Both the position numbers and the translations under genes were made by a program. 64,000 nucleotides of DNA. It comes from Citrus sinensis. Lineage: Eukaryota > Streptophyta > Magnoliopsida > Sapindales > Rutaceae. The notes under the pieces are model-generated. The model was not told the origin of the DNA, did not search any database, and was given only the letters and a program-made list of their open reading frames with translations. The DNA lies in contig NC_068560.1 in assembly GCF_022201045.2 (NCBI RefSeq), positions 36,233,001 to 36,297,000 on the forward strand. Reading direction: 5' to 3'. This document shows positions 23,701 to 35,049 of this stretch, in pieces. Every line of letters starts with the position of its first letter. The first letter of the stretch is position 1.

Positions 23701-26468
23701 AATAAACGATTGAAAAGACACTATTTTGTATTATGATTTACATTAGTATAATAAACTGCCCTTATACCAGACGCACGTAGAATGTGTCTTTTGTTTCAGA
23801 ATTTGGTGTCTGAGCAGACTTCGATTAAGTGCTTTCATGGACTTCTGTTACTTCTGGAAGTTTACATCTCCACTAGCTTTGTGCAACAATAGAGAAATGA
23901 AATTATAATTGCTTTCCTTTATATGTTACCATAGATCTTGAAGACATATTTCTCTCTATCACCCTTCAAGAGATGAAAAGTTGACAAAGTACTTAATCAT
24001 CCTGATCGTTCTCTTGAAGCAGAAAACTAAAGCAAGAGCTCAAACATTGCTTGGAGGAACTTCACTGCAACATTGTAGTGATGAAAAATTCTCGACCCAA
24101 AGTTCTTAGGCTTAATTTACAAAGTTTAAATGAAGAACAAACTCAGTATTTCTCTGCTTCTGCTTCACCCGTTATGGCTGCAGTAGAGCTACAGGGAAAT
24201 AGAATGAAGCATTCCACTCCACTGACCAGTCCTGAAAGAACAAGCACTTCAAGAACCAGCCAACAAGGTTTGTCATCGAGTTCTGACAGAATGTCATCTC
24301 TTTTCTTAGTCTATCAACAAAATCCTCTTTTTGAAGGAGTCGATAGAGGTTGCTACACCTCAATAGATAACCAAAACCACTTGGATGGTTCACTTTTGGC
24401 TCCCGAGTTAACTGCAGAAAGGCATATCACTCGGTCGGCAAATTCAACACCATCTGTAGCAAGTAATTGCAAGAGTGTGTTTTGGATTCCCCAAAACCAC
24501 ATTGTTAATGAGAAACCACCAAAATCCAAAGACTATAAAGATACAAACAGTCGATCTCCAAGTTCTAGAACCCTTCTTCATAAGTTTATTCAGTTTGATC
24601 AAGACACAAGAGCTGCTGGACTAGAGTTTAATCAAAGCCATCACAAAAGCTATGGTAGTAACACAAGCATCAGAAATGCAGTTCCATTAGGCCGAACTTC
24701 CTCAATACCACCTCCATTATGCTCTCTATGTCAACACAAAGCACCAATTTTTGGCAAACCTCCGAGGCGATTTTCTTATAAGGAGCTGGAGGAAGCTACA
24801 GATGGATTTTCAGATACGAATTTCCTAGCAGAAGGTGGTTTTGGAGTCGTTTATAGGGGATTGTTGAGAGATGGCCAGGTGGTTGCTGTGAAACTGTTAA
24901 AGTGCGGCGGCTCTCAGGCAGATGCTGACTTCTGCAGGGAAGTACGGGTATTAAGCTGTGCTCAACACAGGAATGTTGTGTTGCTAATTGGGTTTTGTAT
25001 TGACGGCAAAAAGAGAGTCTTGGTCTATGAGTACATTTGCAATGGTTCCTTGGATTTTCATTTACACGGTATTCCCTTTCTCTTTTCTCACTTGTTTCCC
25101 AGAACCCTTCTGTATTCAAATTTGACAATTCTCCTATGAATTCCTCAATCCCATATTTTGGGTACTCTCTGTTTCCATACGGTATATGTTGCTTCTGAAT
25201 TAACTTATTTGATTAACAGGCAAAAAAACGGCTCCACTTGATTGGCAATCACGGGTAAAGATAGCTATTGGAGCAGCACGAGGCCTAAGGTATCTTCACG
25301 AAGATTGTAGAGTTGGTTGTATAGTGCACAGAGACATGCGGCCTAACAATATCCTCCTAACTCATGACTTTGAGCCTCTGGTATGTGAAAGCTAAATTTA
25401 TTACTTTTCTCTTTGTAGAAATAACAATACTGTATTTCCAGATTGATTCCATACTGTGAAAACTAATGGTTCTTGATATGATACATTCCTTGAAGTTGAA
25501 ATATAAGAATGCTACTTCTTATCGTTTTCTTGTTTAGACTAACAGAATATGAATCAGCCTGTAATTTGTGGTTGTTTTGTTAGGTTGCTGATTTTGGACT
25601 TGCTAGGTGGCATGCCGAATGGAATACAAGTACAGATGAGCGAGTTATTGGAACCTCAGGGTACATTCCAAATAAAATTTGTACTTGTTATCTACAAATG
25701 CATATGCGTTGCTCTTAGCAGTTCATGAATAATCTATGCACAATAATATTTGTTTAAAGTTGACTTTTTCTATTTCCAACAGAGTTTAACAACATATAGA
25801 CTTGCGTAGTTTTCTTGAAATCCTCTGCTCTGTTTATATAACCAAATTTTACCTGAAATTCTGAGAGTTGTTACCTCTTGCTGATTATGCATAATTACAG
25901 GTATCTTGCACCAGAATATATTGATGGTGGAAGAATTACAGAAAAAGTGGATTTGTACGCATTTGGGGTGACACTATTGGAGTTAATCACCGGTCAAAGA
26001 ACCAGCCAGTTGCAATTTTATAAAAGTCAGCATGTCGTATCTGACTGGTTCCACCCTCTGGCCGCATTACAACCAGACCATATTCTAGACAAGGTACACC
26101 GCCTGATTGACCCATTCTTGGTCTCTGAACAGGCCCACAACTACACCCATCAACTACAGGCTATGGTCCGTGCTGCTTTCCTGTGTTTAAGCCGTGATCC
26201 AGAATCCAGGCCCCCCATGTCAAAGGTCTGCTGCCTGCACTCTTCTAAATTTTTCGTTTCTTTCGCGATATTTTTCTCCTTGGGAACAATTTACCGTTGT
26301 TTTTTTGCAAATTTTCAGGTCCTTAGGATACTTGAAGAAGCAGATTCAGACATTCCTTTGCCTTTTGATTTGAAATCTGTTGGAAACAGAAGTGGCCATC
26401 TGCCTGGTCTGAGCTCACGCGCTCAACCTGAAGTAAGGAAAAGCCACCGTCGCAGGCTTTCACATTGA
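20792..26468 (+). CDS. Receptor-like cytoplasmic kinase with N-terminal USP-like domain (SELMODRAFT_444075-like)
   Basis: Eight exons: 20792-21149, 21249-21382, 22839-22933, 24023-25068, 25220-25380, 25584-25660, 25901-26225 and 26319-26468. All borders are GT..AG, phases agree, and the product is 781 aa. The N-terminal part (AERVIVAVRAEK ... WALTHVVHPGD ... ANWVVLDKKLKQELKHCLEEL) is the universal-stress-like domain of this family. A serine-rich linker follows, then the kinase domain from about residue 430. The family is often labelled 'inactive', but here the VAVK lysine, HRD aspartate and ADFG are all present. Oddities are AEGGFG for the usual GxGxFG and HRDMRPNN for HRDLKPxN. There is no signal peptide or membrane span, so it is probably cytoplasmic. 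A start at 20963 (Met58) would fit homologues better; the extra N-terminus is unrecognised. Introns 2 and 3 carry a SINE and a MITE. Substrate unknown. Confidence 0.85.
21800..22128 (+). mobile_element. tRNA-derived SINE in kinase intron 2
   Basis: A short element flanked by the perfect 15-bp duplication GATGCAAACAAATTA (21785-21799 and 22129-22143) and ending in a poly-A run. Near its 5' end are pol III promoter boxes: an A-box-like TGGTCCAATAGG (21812-21823) and a B box GGTTCGAGCCTCC (21856-21868). It belongs to the same family as the element at 52622-52945. The identical duplications indicate a fairly young insertion. Confidence 0.88.
23066..23257. mobile_element. Mutator-type MITE in kinase intron 3, 192 bp
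   Basis: Terminal inverted repeats of about 57 bp start GAGTAGTGCTACACATTC at the left and read GAGTAATGCTGCACATCC from the right. They are flanked by the perfect 9-bp duplication TTTAAATAT (23057-23065 and 23258-23266). This combination is characteristic of Mutator-like MITEs. It is a different family from the one at 10427-10627, though both begin GAGTRATG. Confidence 0.85.
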
Positions 26469-28238
26469 ATATTCATTCGGATGGGGGATCTTCTAATAGG
26501 TTTATAGCTCTAAGTTGGTTCTCATCTTCCATGGGAGATGGTTTCTCTCTGTTGCATTCATCCAATCTATTCGTTGATCATATAATATTTTTTTCTTTGA
26601 GATTTTTATGTTTAAAATCATTATTCTCCTTATAGGAACATTATAAAGTATCAGTTACACGTTTCGACAAGCATTTCACTACTTGTACCCAATTTGTATT
26701 ACATGAGAAAAAATATCTATAAAATTACTTTTGATAAGTTATAGGAGTCTTTCAAAATTCTTTTATCTCGTGCCGTTGTGCATTATTTACATTTTTTTGT
26801 GCAGATTATCGGAAAGTGGTTCTCACATATATACGAGTCTTTCACGCCATTGATTCAGTTGGGAGAAAATGTTGTCACCTTTTGTCGCATTATACAAAAC
26901 TGAAACTCCACGTACAAAACATTGAACGTAATGATGGCGATCGTGTTTGGTAGTTTGGGTAATTGTATACCAAATGAACAATCCAGCATTATGATTTCTT
27001 TACTAACCAAATAAATTACTTGATGCAAAACCTTGATAATGTTCATGAACCTAAGTTACTCCGTTGACTTTTCTTTATACTGCATTCTCTATGGCCTCTG
27101 TATGCCCCGTCATTGTCCCTGAGCTACGTACATGAGGAGACAAAATGATTTAGGATACTGAGAGAGCAGGGAAGAAGCTGACTAAAGATGCTTGGATTTC
27201 ATCGCCAAGTGCCAAGTAAGCCTAACTAGGGTGCTAACTTATTCTTGATGATGTCATCGCTAGACTGATCATAGGATAGGAGGAGAATGAGGATCGCCGT
27301 CCATTATGCTTTTCGTCAAATTCACTCCATATCCCACTCAAGTTACCGGTAACAAACGAATGGATTTTCTGGGATTGAAATTGCAAATTATGCCTACCAA
27401 GTTTGCACGATTCTAGAGCAATGAGTATTTGGTAACTTAGCGTAAATAGTCAGAAATAAACAGATCCAGATAGAATAATAGGTTCACCGTGACATGAAAT
27501 ACAATATGGGGTTGCAACAATCTGCTCTTTATGCTATGATCAATTACCGACAAGAGAATCCTAATTTATTTAAACTTGCATCGGAGGAAACAATCAACCA
27601 TCAATTACGGCGGATATTGCATTTGTTTATATCAAGTCAAGCTTATATAATTAAGCAGCAGTTGTTATTGTATATTTCTGAGTTATTTGGAGACAGACAA
27701 CAGATGTGTTCCCGGATATTGACACGTTTGAAGTCGGAAAACGATCGTGCATCCTTTGTATATTTAATATCTTAGTAAATGAACATCATCATCCTTCACA
27801 ACACAGTCGCCAAAAGTGAAATAGTCATCAACTTCTGCTCAAACCAGTCTTAGATAAATACCATTATAAAACTGTACAGAATCCAAGCAGTCGTTTTCCC
27901 AACCAGAGATGCAACACCAACAAAACCCTGTCTACCTTCTAGCCCCAGGCCGGCCCCATCGTATACACAAAAAAAGAAAAAAATAAAGAGAAAAAAAAAA
28001 CCCAAATTATTTTATGACCAAACTCAACAAACAAAATATTTTGCGGCCTTTCCACGTGTCGCTATTATTAAGCATTTATATATTCTTTAATTACACAGGG
28101 GCTAGCAATCTTGGACACGTGGCATAGCATATAAGCGAGATTATACAAAATGATTTAAAATCGTTGTTGGGATCTTAGGCGTATCCCCCTTTTTGCTCCC
28201 GCCGGACGGCGACAAGTCGTATTAATATATAATAATTA
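26469..28238. other. Intergenic between convergent kinase and WD40 genes
   Basis: The kinase and WD40 genes point at each other here, so both 3' UTRs lie in this stretch. The 93-codon frame at 27494-27775 has no recognised domain and I do not call it a gene. A pair of inverted G-box motifs lies at 28052-28122. Nothing else is recognised. Confidence 0.5.
28052..28122. promoter_or_regulatory. Inverted pair of G-box/ABRE motifs
   Basis: CCACGTGTC (28052-28060) and its exact inverse GACACGTGG (28114-28122) are 53 bp apart, just beyond the 3' end of the WD40 gene. CACGTG is bound by bZIP and bHLH factors, and two copies usually make a responsive module. The location between convergent genes makes its target unclear. 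Confidence 0.45.
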
Positions 28239-29579
28239 TTAGTGTAGCAGATTCATCTTACCCATTGAATTAATATCAGGAGCCCATTCAGAAACGCCCC
28301 AAACTTTGACCGACTTATCAAGAGACCCACTGTACACGATCCAACGTTGAGCACAACTCGAGGTCGACGAGGAGGAGTCACGATCCTCCTCAACAGCCAA
28401 GCATTTAACGGGGCCCGTGTGCCCAGTCAGCACAGACAGACACGTGTGAATCGCGCCATCTCTCCTCCACACGCATATGGTCTTATCCGCTGATCCGCTG
28501 AACACCAATTTCCCTGCAGCCGCGAGACACAGAACCGCGAGCTTGTGACCCTTAAGGACCCCACCATGAGATAGCTGCTTTTCACGTTCCCAAAAGTTGA
28601 CTAGACCGTCACTGGATCCACAGTACACAATCGACCTGGAGGAGCTCACAACCAAAGCTGTGACGGCACATTCTTGTTTTAATAACGTTTGTGCCAGCGA
28701 ATGTTTGGTTCCTTTACCATGCTGCTCCCGTTTCCACACTTTAACGGTGCCGTCAGCTGAGCCAGTGAAAATCAAACCTTCAGCGCTCGAAACCACAGAG
28801 TTAACGGCGTCATCGTGAGCGCTAACAGACTCGAGACATTTGGAGTCTGAAATTCTCCAAACCTTGAAGGTTCTGTCCCAAGAAGCCGTGTACAAGAGAC
28901 CACAATCTTGGTCCAAGCTCATACACGACACTGCATCGGAGTGTCTGATCCAAAGAGCCGTACGGTGACGTCTCACTTCGATGTAGTTGCTCGGTTTGAT
29001 TGAGCTTTTGAATATATCCTTCAAAGTTGGCAAAGTCCCGGCTCGCTTGTGGACGCTCTGGTTCTTGGGAGAGATTTTCCAAACACGAATCTTGCCGTCT
29101 TGGTGACCGGTGAAAATCTTTTCACCGGAAATTACAATGGCTTTAACAAGACCGCTGCTTGCTTTGAAACCGCAAAATTCTTTAAGATTCTTCCAGACAC
29201 GAATGTTCTTGCTGTCGGAACCGGTATACAACAGGTCCTTGGATGCGGCTAAGGAGTAAATATGGCCCTCTTCACGTACAAGTGAACCGATAAGTCCGTT
29301 TTGTGGGAGGTTTTCTTCAAACTGAGACCATCCGGGATTGCTAAACGGTCCCGTTTGGTTCCACGGTGACATGGTCATGGGAGAACCCTCGCAGCTCATT
29401 CGGCTAGGGTCGTAAAACCCCGGACTGACAGCCGAAGCACTGCTCGGCCGGATTGTAAAATCCTCATCATTCGCTGTGGCTGAAGACATATTCGGGTCTG
29501 AATGCAAAATATTGCCGAATTTGGATCTTGAAATACTGCTAGAATTTGCAAACATTGTGCCTCCTCCTCCGTCTCTCAT
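28239..29579 (-). CDS. WD40-repeat protein, JINGUBANG-type
   Basis: An intronless gene for a 446-aa protein starting at MRDGGGG (29579); the open frame continues a few codons upstream but without an ATG. After a disordered, serine-rich N-terminus of about 110 residues come about seven WD40 blades, recognisable from [61 protein letters not shown] and DKSVKVWG. This organisation, short basic insert included ([21 protein letters not shown]), matches plant JINGUBANG (JGB) and its paralogues. JGB restrains pollen germination in Arabidopsis through TCP4, but paralogues are mostly uncharacterised, so the role here is open. The product is expected to be a scaffold without catalytic activity. Confidence 0.9.
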   Translation of the reverse strand: MRDGGGGTMFANSSSISRSKFGNILHSDPNMSSATANDEDFTIRPSSASAVSPGFYDPSRMSCEGSPMTMSPWNQTGPFSNPGWSQFEENLPQNGLIGSLVREEGHIYSLAASKDLLYTGSDSKNIRVWKNLKEFCGFKASSGLVKAIVISGEKIFTGHQDGKIRVWKISPKNQSVHKRAGTLPTLKDIFKSSIKPSNYIEVRRHRTALWIRHSDAVSCMSLDQDCGLLYTASWDRTFKVWRISDSKCLESVSAHDDAVNSVVSSAEGLIFTGSADGTVKVWKREQHGKGTKHSLAQTLLKQECAVTALVVSSSRSIVYCGSSDGLVNFWEREKQLSHGGVLKGHKLAVLCLAAAGKLVFSGSADKTICVWRRDGAIHTCLSVLTGHTGPVKCLAVEEDRDSSSSTSSCAQRWIVYSGSLDKSVKVWGVSEWAPDINSMGKMNLLH

Positions 29580-29806
29580 TCCAATCAAGAAGATTAAAAT
29601 CAATCGCTAAACAAAAAATATTATTGCTATAAAAACAATCAAAATTAAAAGAGGCTAGATTGAAATGGTTTTGAAGGAACGGAGGTAAGCGGAATTAAAA
29701 AGATAGTACTACGAAACAGCTAAAGGCGGGAGAGGAGAGAGGGAGTTATCTATATAAATACAACAAACTAGGAACGGCTTACATTATAATAACCGTAGGA
29801 TGGTGA

Positions 29807-29812
29807 CACGTG
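29807..29812 (-). promoter_or_regulatory. G-box upstream of the WD40 gene
   Basis: CACGTG within GACACGTGT, about 230 bp upstream of the WD40 start codon. A TATTTATATA sequence on the minus strand at 29751-29760 lies between them and could be its TATA box. Both sites are consensus matches only. Confidence 0.35.
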
Positions 29813-29819
29813 TATGTGC

Positions 29820-32800
29820 GTGCCAATGCGTGATGGTTGCATATGGAAACGATTAGATTAGATCTTTTGAGTCCGGAGAATCAGGGTCCTATTCTATTAA
29901 TAACGTGCGAATCTGTTTTGTTGGTTGGTGTGGCTGTTATTCTTCTATGGTTGATTTTGCTTTCTAATTGCTATTTTAGGGTACTTTCTTATGTAATTCT
30001 AGTATGATTGTGAGTTGTGACTAAGGCTATGTCAAGATCAAAACAGTGCGTCAGATAAACTGTCGGGCCATGTACTGCCAGAGGATCGTGGCGGTCGGAT
30101 TTTGTTGTTATAAAAATTCTCAAGATATATATGGAAAATTTTACTATGTCATAGTTAAAATTATGGTATTAATAATGTGATAATCATAAATTTTATAAAT
30201 TATATATAAAATCAGTAAATAAAAAATAAAATAACTAAACAAATATCGAATTGTAAATTAGTGTTTCAAAATTATAAAAAAAAACAATAAAAATAGCATA
30301 AAATTTGTAAATTAAACTTTCATTCAATTAAATAAAGAAAAAATTCACTCACCATTTTAAAAAATAATTGTATTGAAAATAATTGGAATAAGTTTTATTG
30401 AATTGGTTTAACTATAAATTTTATATTAATTCTAGGACATTCATATTTTTTTTCATTTTCTGTCATAATTTACTACATAGTTAATTAAGCAAAATTACTT
30501 TTCTTTAAGTGGATCGAGCCAAAATAAAATAAAATAAGATATTCTTATCTTACTAGATATATATTGTGTATCAATAAACGTGGATCTCATTTTTTTATTT
30601 TATACATACTTCACGAAGGATGCAATAGCACCTTATCTAATCACAGCAACATTCATCTTTCGAAGTCTGAGTTTGAAAATAAGTTTTATCCTTAATAAAA
30701 TTTCACATATATCATCACATATATTACGTAAACCCAAAACTATTATTATTCAATTTAAAACCAAAATCAGCAAATATGGAAGGTAATTATTATTATACTA
30801 ACTTCTTATTTTGCATATGTAATTTTTTATTCTTTCAATAATTCTCATATTAATTTACTTATTTTACCTCTCATTTATAAGTCTTATATTTCATTTATAT
30901 AATTTATGTTATATTTTGCACTTAGTGTTGATTTACAAGTTTTGTATTATATTTGTAAGTTTTTGTTTTCTTTAGCAATAATACTACAATTTGCGACTCT
31001 TATGTTAATTTATTTGTTTTATCTTCTATTTACAAGTCTTATATTTTATTCACTTAATTGATTTTTTTATGCTTATTATTGACTTATAGGTTTTATATTA
31101 TATTTGTAGGTTTTTGTTTTGTTTACTGATAATACACCAATTTACCACCCCTACATTAATTTACTTCTTTTACATTTCATTTATAAGTCTTATATTCCAT
31201 TTACACAATTTATGTGTTATTTTACGCTTAATGTTAAACTTTTTTTATACTTATTATTGACTTTTTTTTTTTTTTTGAAAGAGAAAGTAAAGCTTTCATT
31301 AAGAATCAATAGTGAGTAACAACAAAATCTCATCTGGGTAATTTCCCAGCCAAATAGCAGAACTTACATATTCTAAAGCTTTCTTTGCTAGCCCATGAGC
31401 AATACGATTGAAAGATCTTGGAACATGTTGGATTTGCACCCTACCTAGCCTCTTTAAGCTATCTTGAATTGTGGCTATCTTCCAGAAGATTTCCGTTCTG
31501 CTTCCTTTTCTGTTACAAGCAAGATCAACCAACTCATTAATAGAATGCTTTCATACTTCCTTTTCTTTTAATTATTGACTTAAAAGAATGCTTCCGTACG
31601 AGTGTGTGTAACCGATGATGGGAACTAATACGTTATATGAACCAACTCATTAATAGTTAAAATAGTTTTGGAGAACACTACTGAAAATTTTATTCAATAT
31701 TATTTCACCAGCTTATTCACTCTCTCACTTACACAGAATATAACATTGCATTATTCTTTAAAGGCTCAAAAAAATTAAATTTCATATTGTCTCCTTAATA
31801 TTAATCTCGCCAAATGCTTATCATCATTTAACTTCAATTCCGTGTTGACATTAATAATTCATTTCCATAAACTAAGTGTTTGATGAACAGGCTCATCACT
31901 GAGTCCAAAGATAAGCAAGATCGTGCATTTTGATGTCAATAATTCTCCAGTAAAAGAAAATTTCAGCTTTTTCTTTTTTGTTGGATAGCTTTACCTTTTT
32001 ACACCAAAATGCATCAATTACGAACTAGGGTTAGTGGACTGTATGTATGGTACCCTAGAAAAGCGAGGTAGTTTAAAGGAGAAGAAAGCGCACTCAACAA
32101 TGATTTCATTTTTTTTCCATTTTCGGTAGGCTGAAAAAGACTAAATAAAAGCATGGCCTCGAGGTGCCTCAGGCAAATTTAGCAGAAAGCGGGCACATCG
32201 AGCGGTGAGTAGCTCGCACAATAGAATTATTGTACCAACCAACCAACAAATAGCTACACCAGATTTTTTTTTCTCTGTTGCAAAAGTCTCACAATATATT
32301 ATATCTTCTGTTAAGTAAATAGACATATTCAAATGTAATAAAAGCATCCTGTTTAATTTGAGGATGAGAGTTCTTGAGACTGAGAATGATAGATCACTAG
32401 CTTATTCATTTTGGTGTTCTTAGCTTCGTATCCTGCGTTTAATCCAATATCTAATTTTGGCCGCTTTGTGCTAAAGAACAAATTACATTACTAGCTAGGA
32501 TCGGAATTCAGCGTTGCTGAATCGAAACGGCATCTACATACATATGATTTGGGAAAAAAAAAATGAAACTTATCACAACGTGGCAACCTTTTTGCCCAAA
32601 TTGTAAGAGCTCTACAAGTGAGAGAGAAATTGAATTTGGGCAAAAAGCTTCCTTCGAGGAAAAAGTGAGTAAGAATTCTTATTCTTCATTGATTGAAAAT
32701 AATGCCAGTATTGTTAAATTGTGATACTTGCCCTTCCTATGAGGTCATGATGGGTCACGGCCTTGATTGAATAAAAATAGTTGTATAAAAGAGAATATTA

Positions 32801-33154
32801 TCTTACCGAATGCAATTAAAATAAGACGGCACGAGTTCTTTTCTTATTATTATTATTTAAAACTACATTAGAAACTCGCTTCTAGTTGTGATTACAAATC
32901 TACAAAAACTCACTCCCTTATTCGTGCATGAGGGGCGGGTAATGTCCGATATACGGCTGAAATAAACTCTCATTAGGACACATAAAACGACTTGATACGA
33001 ATGGAAGTCGTTTAATTATTTCATTTCCTACCTTTTCTTTTTCTTTTTTTTTTTTCCCAACACGAATTGGAAGAAATAGAACAAAAAATGAGGCCTCATA
33101 TATATGCTGTGCGAAATCTGATAACTAAGGGTATCAATGGACATTTCACTTGCT
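29820..33154. other. Intergenic, AT-rich
   Basis: No gene is recognised. From 30110 to 31260 the DNA is extremely AT-rich, with repeated variants of TTATATTTCATTTATA spaced roughly 100-200 bp apart (about 30895, 31045 and 31190), suggesting a degenerate internal repeat. A truncated LINE lies at 31264-31570. The rest is nondescript. Confidence 0.5.
31264..31570 (-). mobile_element. 5'-truncated LINE with RNase H fragment
   Basis: On the minus strand the sequence encodes the tail of the RNase H domain of plant L1-type LINEs: VQIQHVPRSFNRIAHGLAKK followed by a W and LL..D ending. After a short 3' region it finishes in a poly-A tail, seen here as the T run at 31264-31276. It is bounded by a perfect 11-bp target-site duplication, ATTATTGACTT, at 31253-31263 and 31571-31581. 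It is dead on arrival: only the last 300 bp of the parent were copied, a normal outcome of target-primed reverse transcription. Confidence 0.85.
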
Positions 33155-33667
33155 CTACTGTTTATTGAACCATTGCGAGCAAAGTGACCTAAAAGAGTAA
33201 CCTGAAGTTGACCCCACCACGGGAGCCTGTACTATAGGGTTAGCCATAATTGACCCACATTCAACGGAGTGCACAAGGCGAAACCACTTAAGTTGTGACA
33301 GGTGTCGTCGCAAGTCCCAATACAAAGTACTTAGCCGCCACGTACAAGGTTGCATGATCGTCTTTTCATTGAAGTTCGTAAAGCGGGCTTTCCACCACCT
33401 GGTACTCCAAGATGGCGGGGGACCATATAATGGAGCAATCCGTAGCTGCCACGTATCACCTACTAGGTCAAAGCAAGTGAGCATGAGACAATAGAGCATC
33501 ACTGTTGGTAGTGTGCGGTTGTTCTCGTGTTTCCCAATTTGGGCAAGAATTGACGACATGCGACGAAAATAAATGATGCTTCGAACTAGAAAATTTGAAC
33601 GGCCACGAGCGCGATCACTTTGTTGTCTCCATAACTCTCTGTCGAAAGATCTTGCGGGTGATCGCAT
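33155..33667 (-). CDS. Unrecognised 170-codon open frame
   Basis: An ATG-initiated frame of 170 codons in an AT-rich region, where the frame itself is noticeably richer in G+C. The predicted protein is basic and rich in tryptophan and arginine (for example GDTWQLRIAPLYGPPPSW), with no signal peptide, membrane span or motif I know. No introns are needed. It could be an orphan gene, a fragment of a transposon protein, or a chance frame. There is no good TATA box or homology to decide. Confidence 0.2.
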   Translation of the reverse strand: MRSPARSFDRELWRQQSDRARGRSNFLVRSIIYFRRMSSILAQIGKHENNRTLPTVMLYCLMLTCFDLVGDTWQLRIAPLYGPPPSWSTRWWKARFTNFNEKTIMQPCTWRLSTLYWDLRRHLSQLKWFRLVHSVECGSIMANPIVQAPVVGSTSGYSFRSLCSQWFNKQ

Positions 33668-34985
33668 AATAAATAATTAGTAAACATACATATGCGGGGA
33701 ACCTGAGAACTGAGAAGTGATCTCTTTTGCTTGGGAATTTTTCATCACAGTAGAATCAGAATTTTTAGCAATGAAATGAACAATCACACTCCATCACGCA
33801 TTCAAAGTTATTAGCAACCCAAAATGACCCTTGAGTTTTTCTTTTTCTTTTTTTTTTTAGACTGAAAAAAGGAATTAACAAAATCAAGGAAGAAGCTCAT
33901 CAATGTTCAGAAAGAAGAGTGCTAACTATGAAACGCGAACAACTTAAAAGACATCTTTCTTATTAAACATATTAATCATTAATCCAACTTTAAAAAAAAA
34001 GGAACAGAAATGAAAAATATGATTAATCCAAAGGAAGCTTTACATTTTAGGGAAAGTAATTGTTTTGTGGCTCTGCTCTACTTAATATACAGGGTTTCAC
34101 GCTTTTCACTGTTATTGTGCATAACATTCATTTAGTAATTTTCGAAAAAAATATTTATTGTTTTTAATAAACGAACTAACTGTGGCGTCAAAAAATTTGG
34201 AGCATGTGAATGAATGGAGAATTTAGAGGGCAAAATCTTGAAGATAAAGACTTTGAACTTACAATGATAAAGAGATTTTATTATTAAAAAGGAAAAGAAG
34301 AAGAATTTTAATATAATTTCTAACAAATTAAAAGTGGTAAATTAGAAAATGAGAGGATGTTTCATAAATTTACTCAAAACACTTTGAATAGGCTCTATTT
34401 AACATAAATTTATTTCCAAACACCATTTTTTATTTTTTAAGTTTGGGCTGGGGCTAATGGAGAGAGCCCATGAAAAATATGGTGATAGTGGAACAAGCCC
34501 AGACAGAATGAAGGTTCACTCATCATCACAAGAGTTAAAGACACTGACATCGCCAAATTGGGCCGCCATCTAAGAAATCCACCAGTTTCCGGGGATTTTT
34601 TATTTTTTATTTTTTAAATACACCAGTTTCCGGGGAAATAATATAAGTAAAATGGGGGAAAAAAAAGAAGGTTATAAATTATAATTTTGTTCGTTTGACA
34701 AGTTGCATGCCCAGTCTGTTTTTGGTTGAATCTGATGACAGTGTCTTCGAGAGTGAGGGATAACGTTCAGTGATGGTGGAGAGCCACAGTGAAGAGACAA
34801 GGAAAAAGGCAGGAATCAAACCGACTTTCTGAGAGAAAAAGACTAAACCAATAATAAAAAATAAAAATAAAAAGGAAGAATTAGTAAGGTAAAACACGGA
34901 ATCAGTTTTCAAGACAACCTCGAACCCACCAAACCGGCCAAAATTAATTATTCTCATTACATCTTCGTTTGTTAACTAGAGCGCA
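33668..34985. other. Intergenic before the small conserved gene
   Basis: AT-rich DNA without a recognisable gene. It includes a small duplication with a T-rich insert at 34580-34636. The final 100 bp should be promoter of the gene at 35050. Confidence 0.45.
34580..34636. repeat. 16-bp direct repeat flanking a 25-bp T-rich insert
   Basis: CACCAGTTTCCGGGGA occurs at 34580-34595 and again at 34621-34636. Between them is only a T-rich stretch of 25 bp that reads as a poly-A-like tail on the minus strand. This has the form of a retroelement insertion with a target-site duplication but nearly no body. Confidence 0.7.
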
Positions 34986-34994
34986 TATATATAA
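34986..34994 (+). promoter_or_regulatory. TATA box of the small conserved gene
   Basis: TATATATAA lies 56 bp before the start codon at 35050, which gives a leader of about 25 nt. Confidence 0.5.
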
Positions 34995-35049
34995 CATTTA
35001 TGCGTCTGATACGCTCCTTCTTACAGCTTGCTTCAATCAACATCCCACA

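Noticed and set aside
27494..27775. 93-codon frame as a gene
   Set aside because: No domain or family resemblance, and it lies in the shared 3' region of two convergent genes.
29579..29603. Eight-codon upstream extension of the WD40 protein
   Set aside because: The extension begins at a TTG, not an ATG. The first ATG is at 29579.
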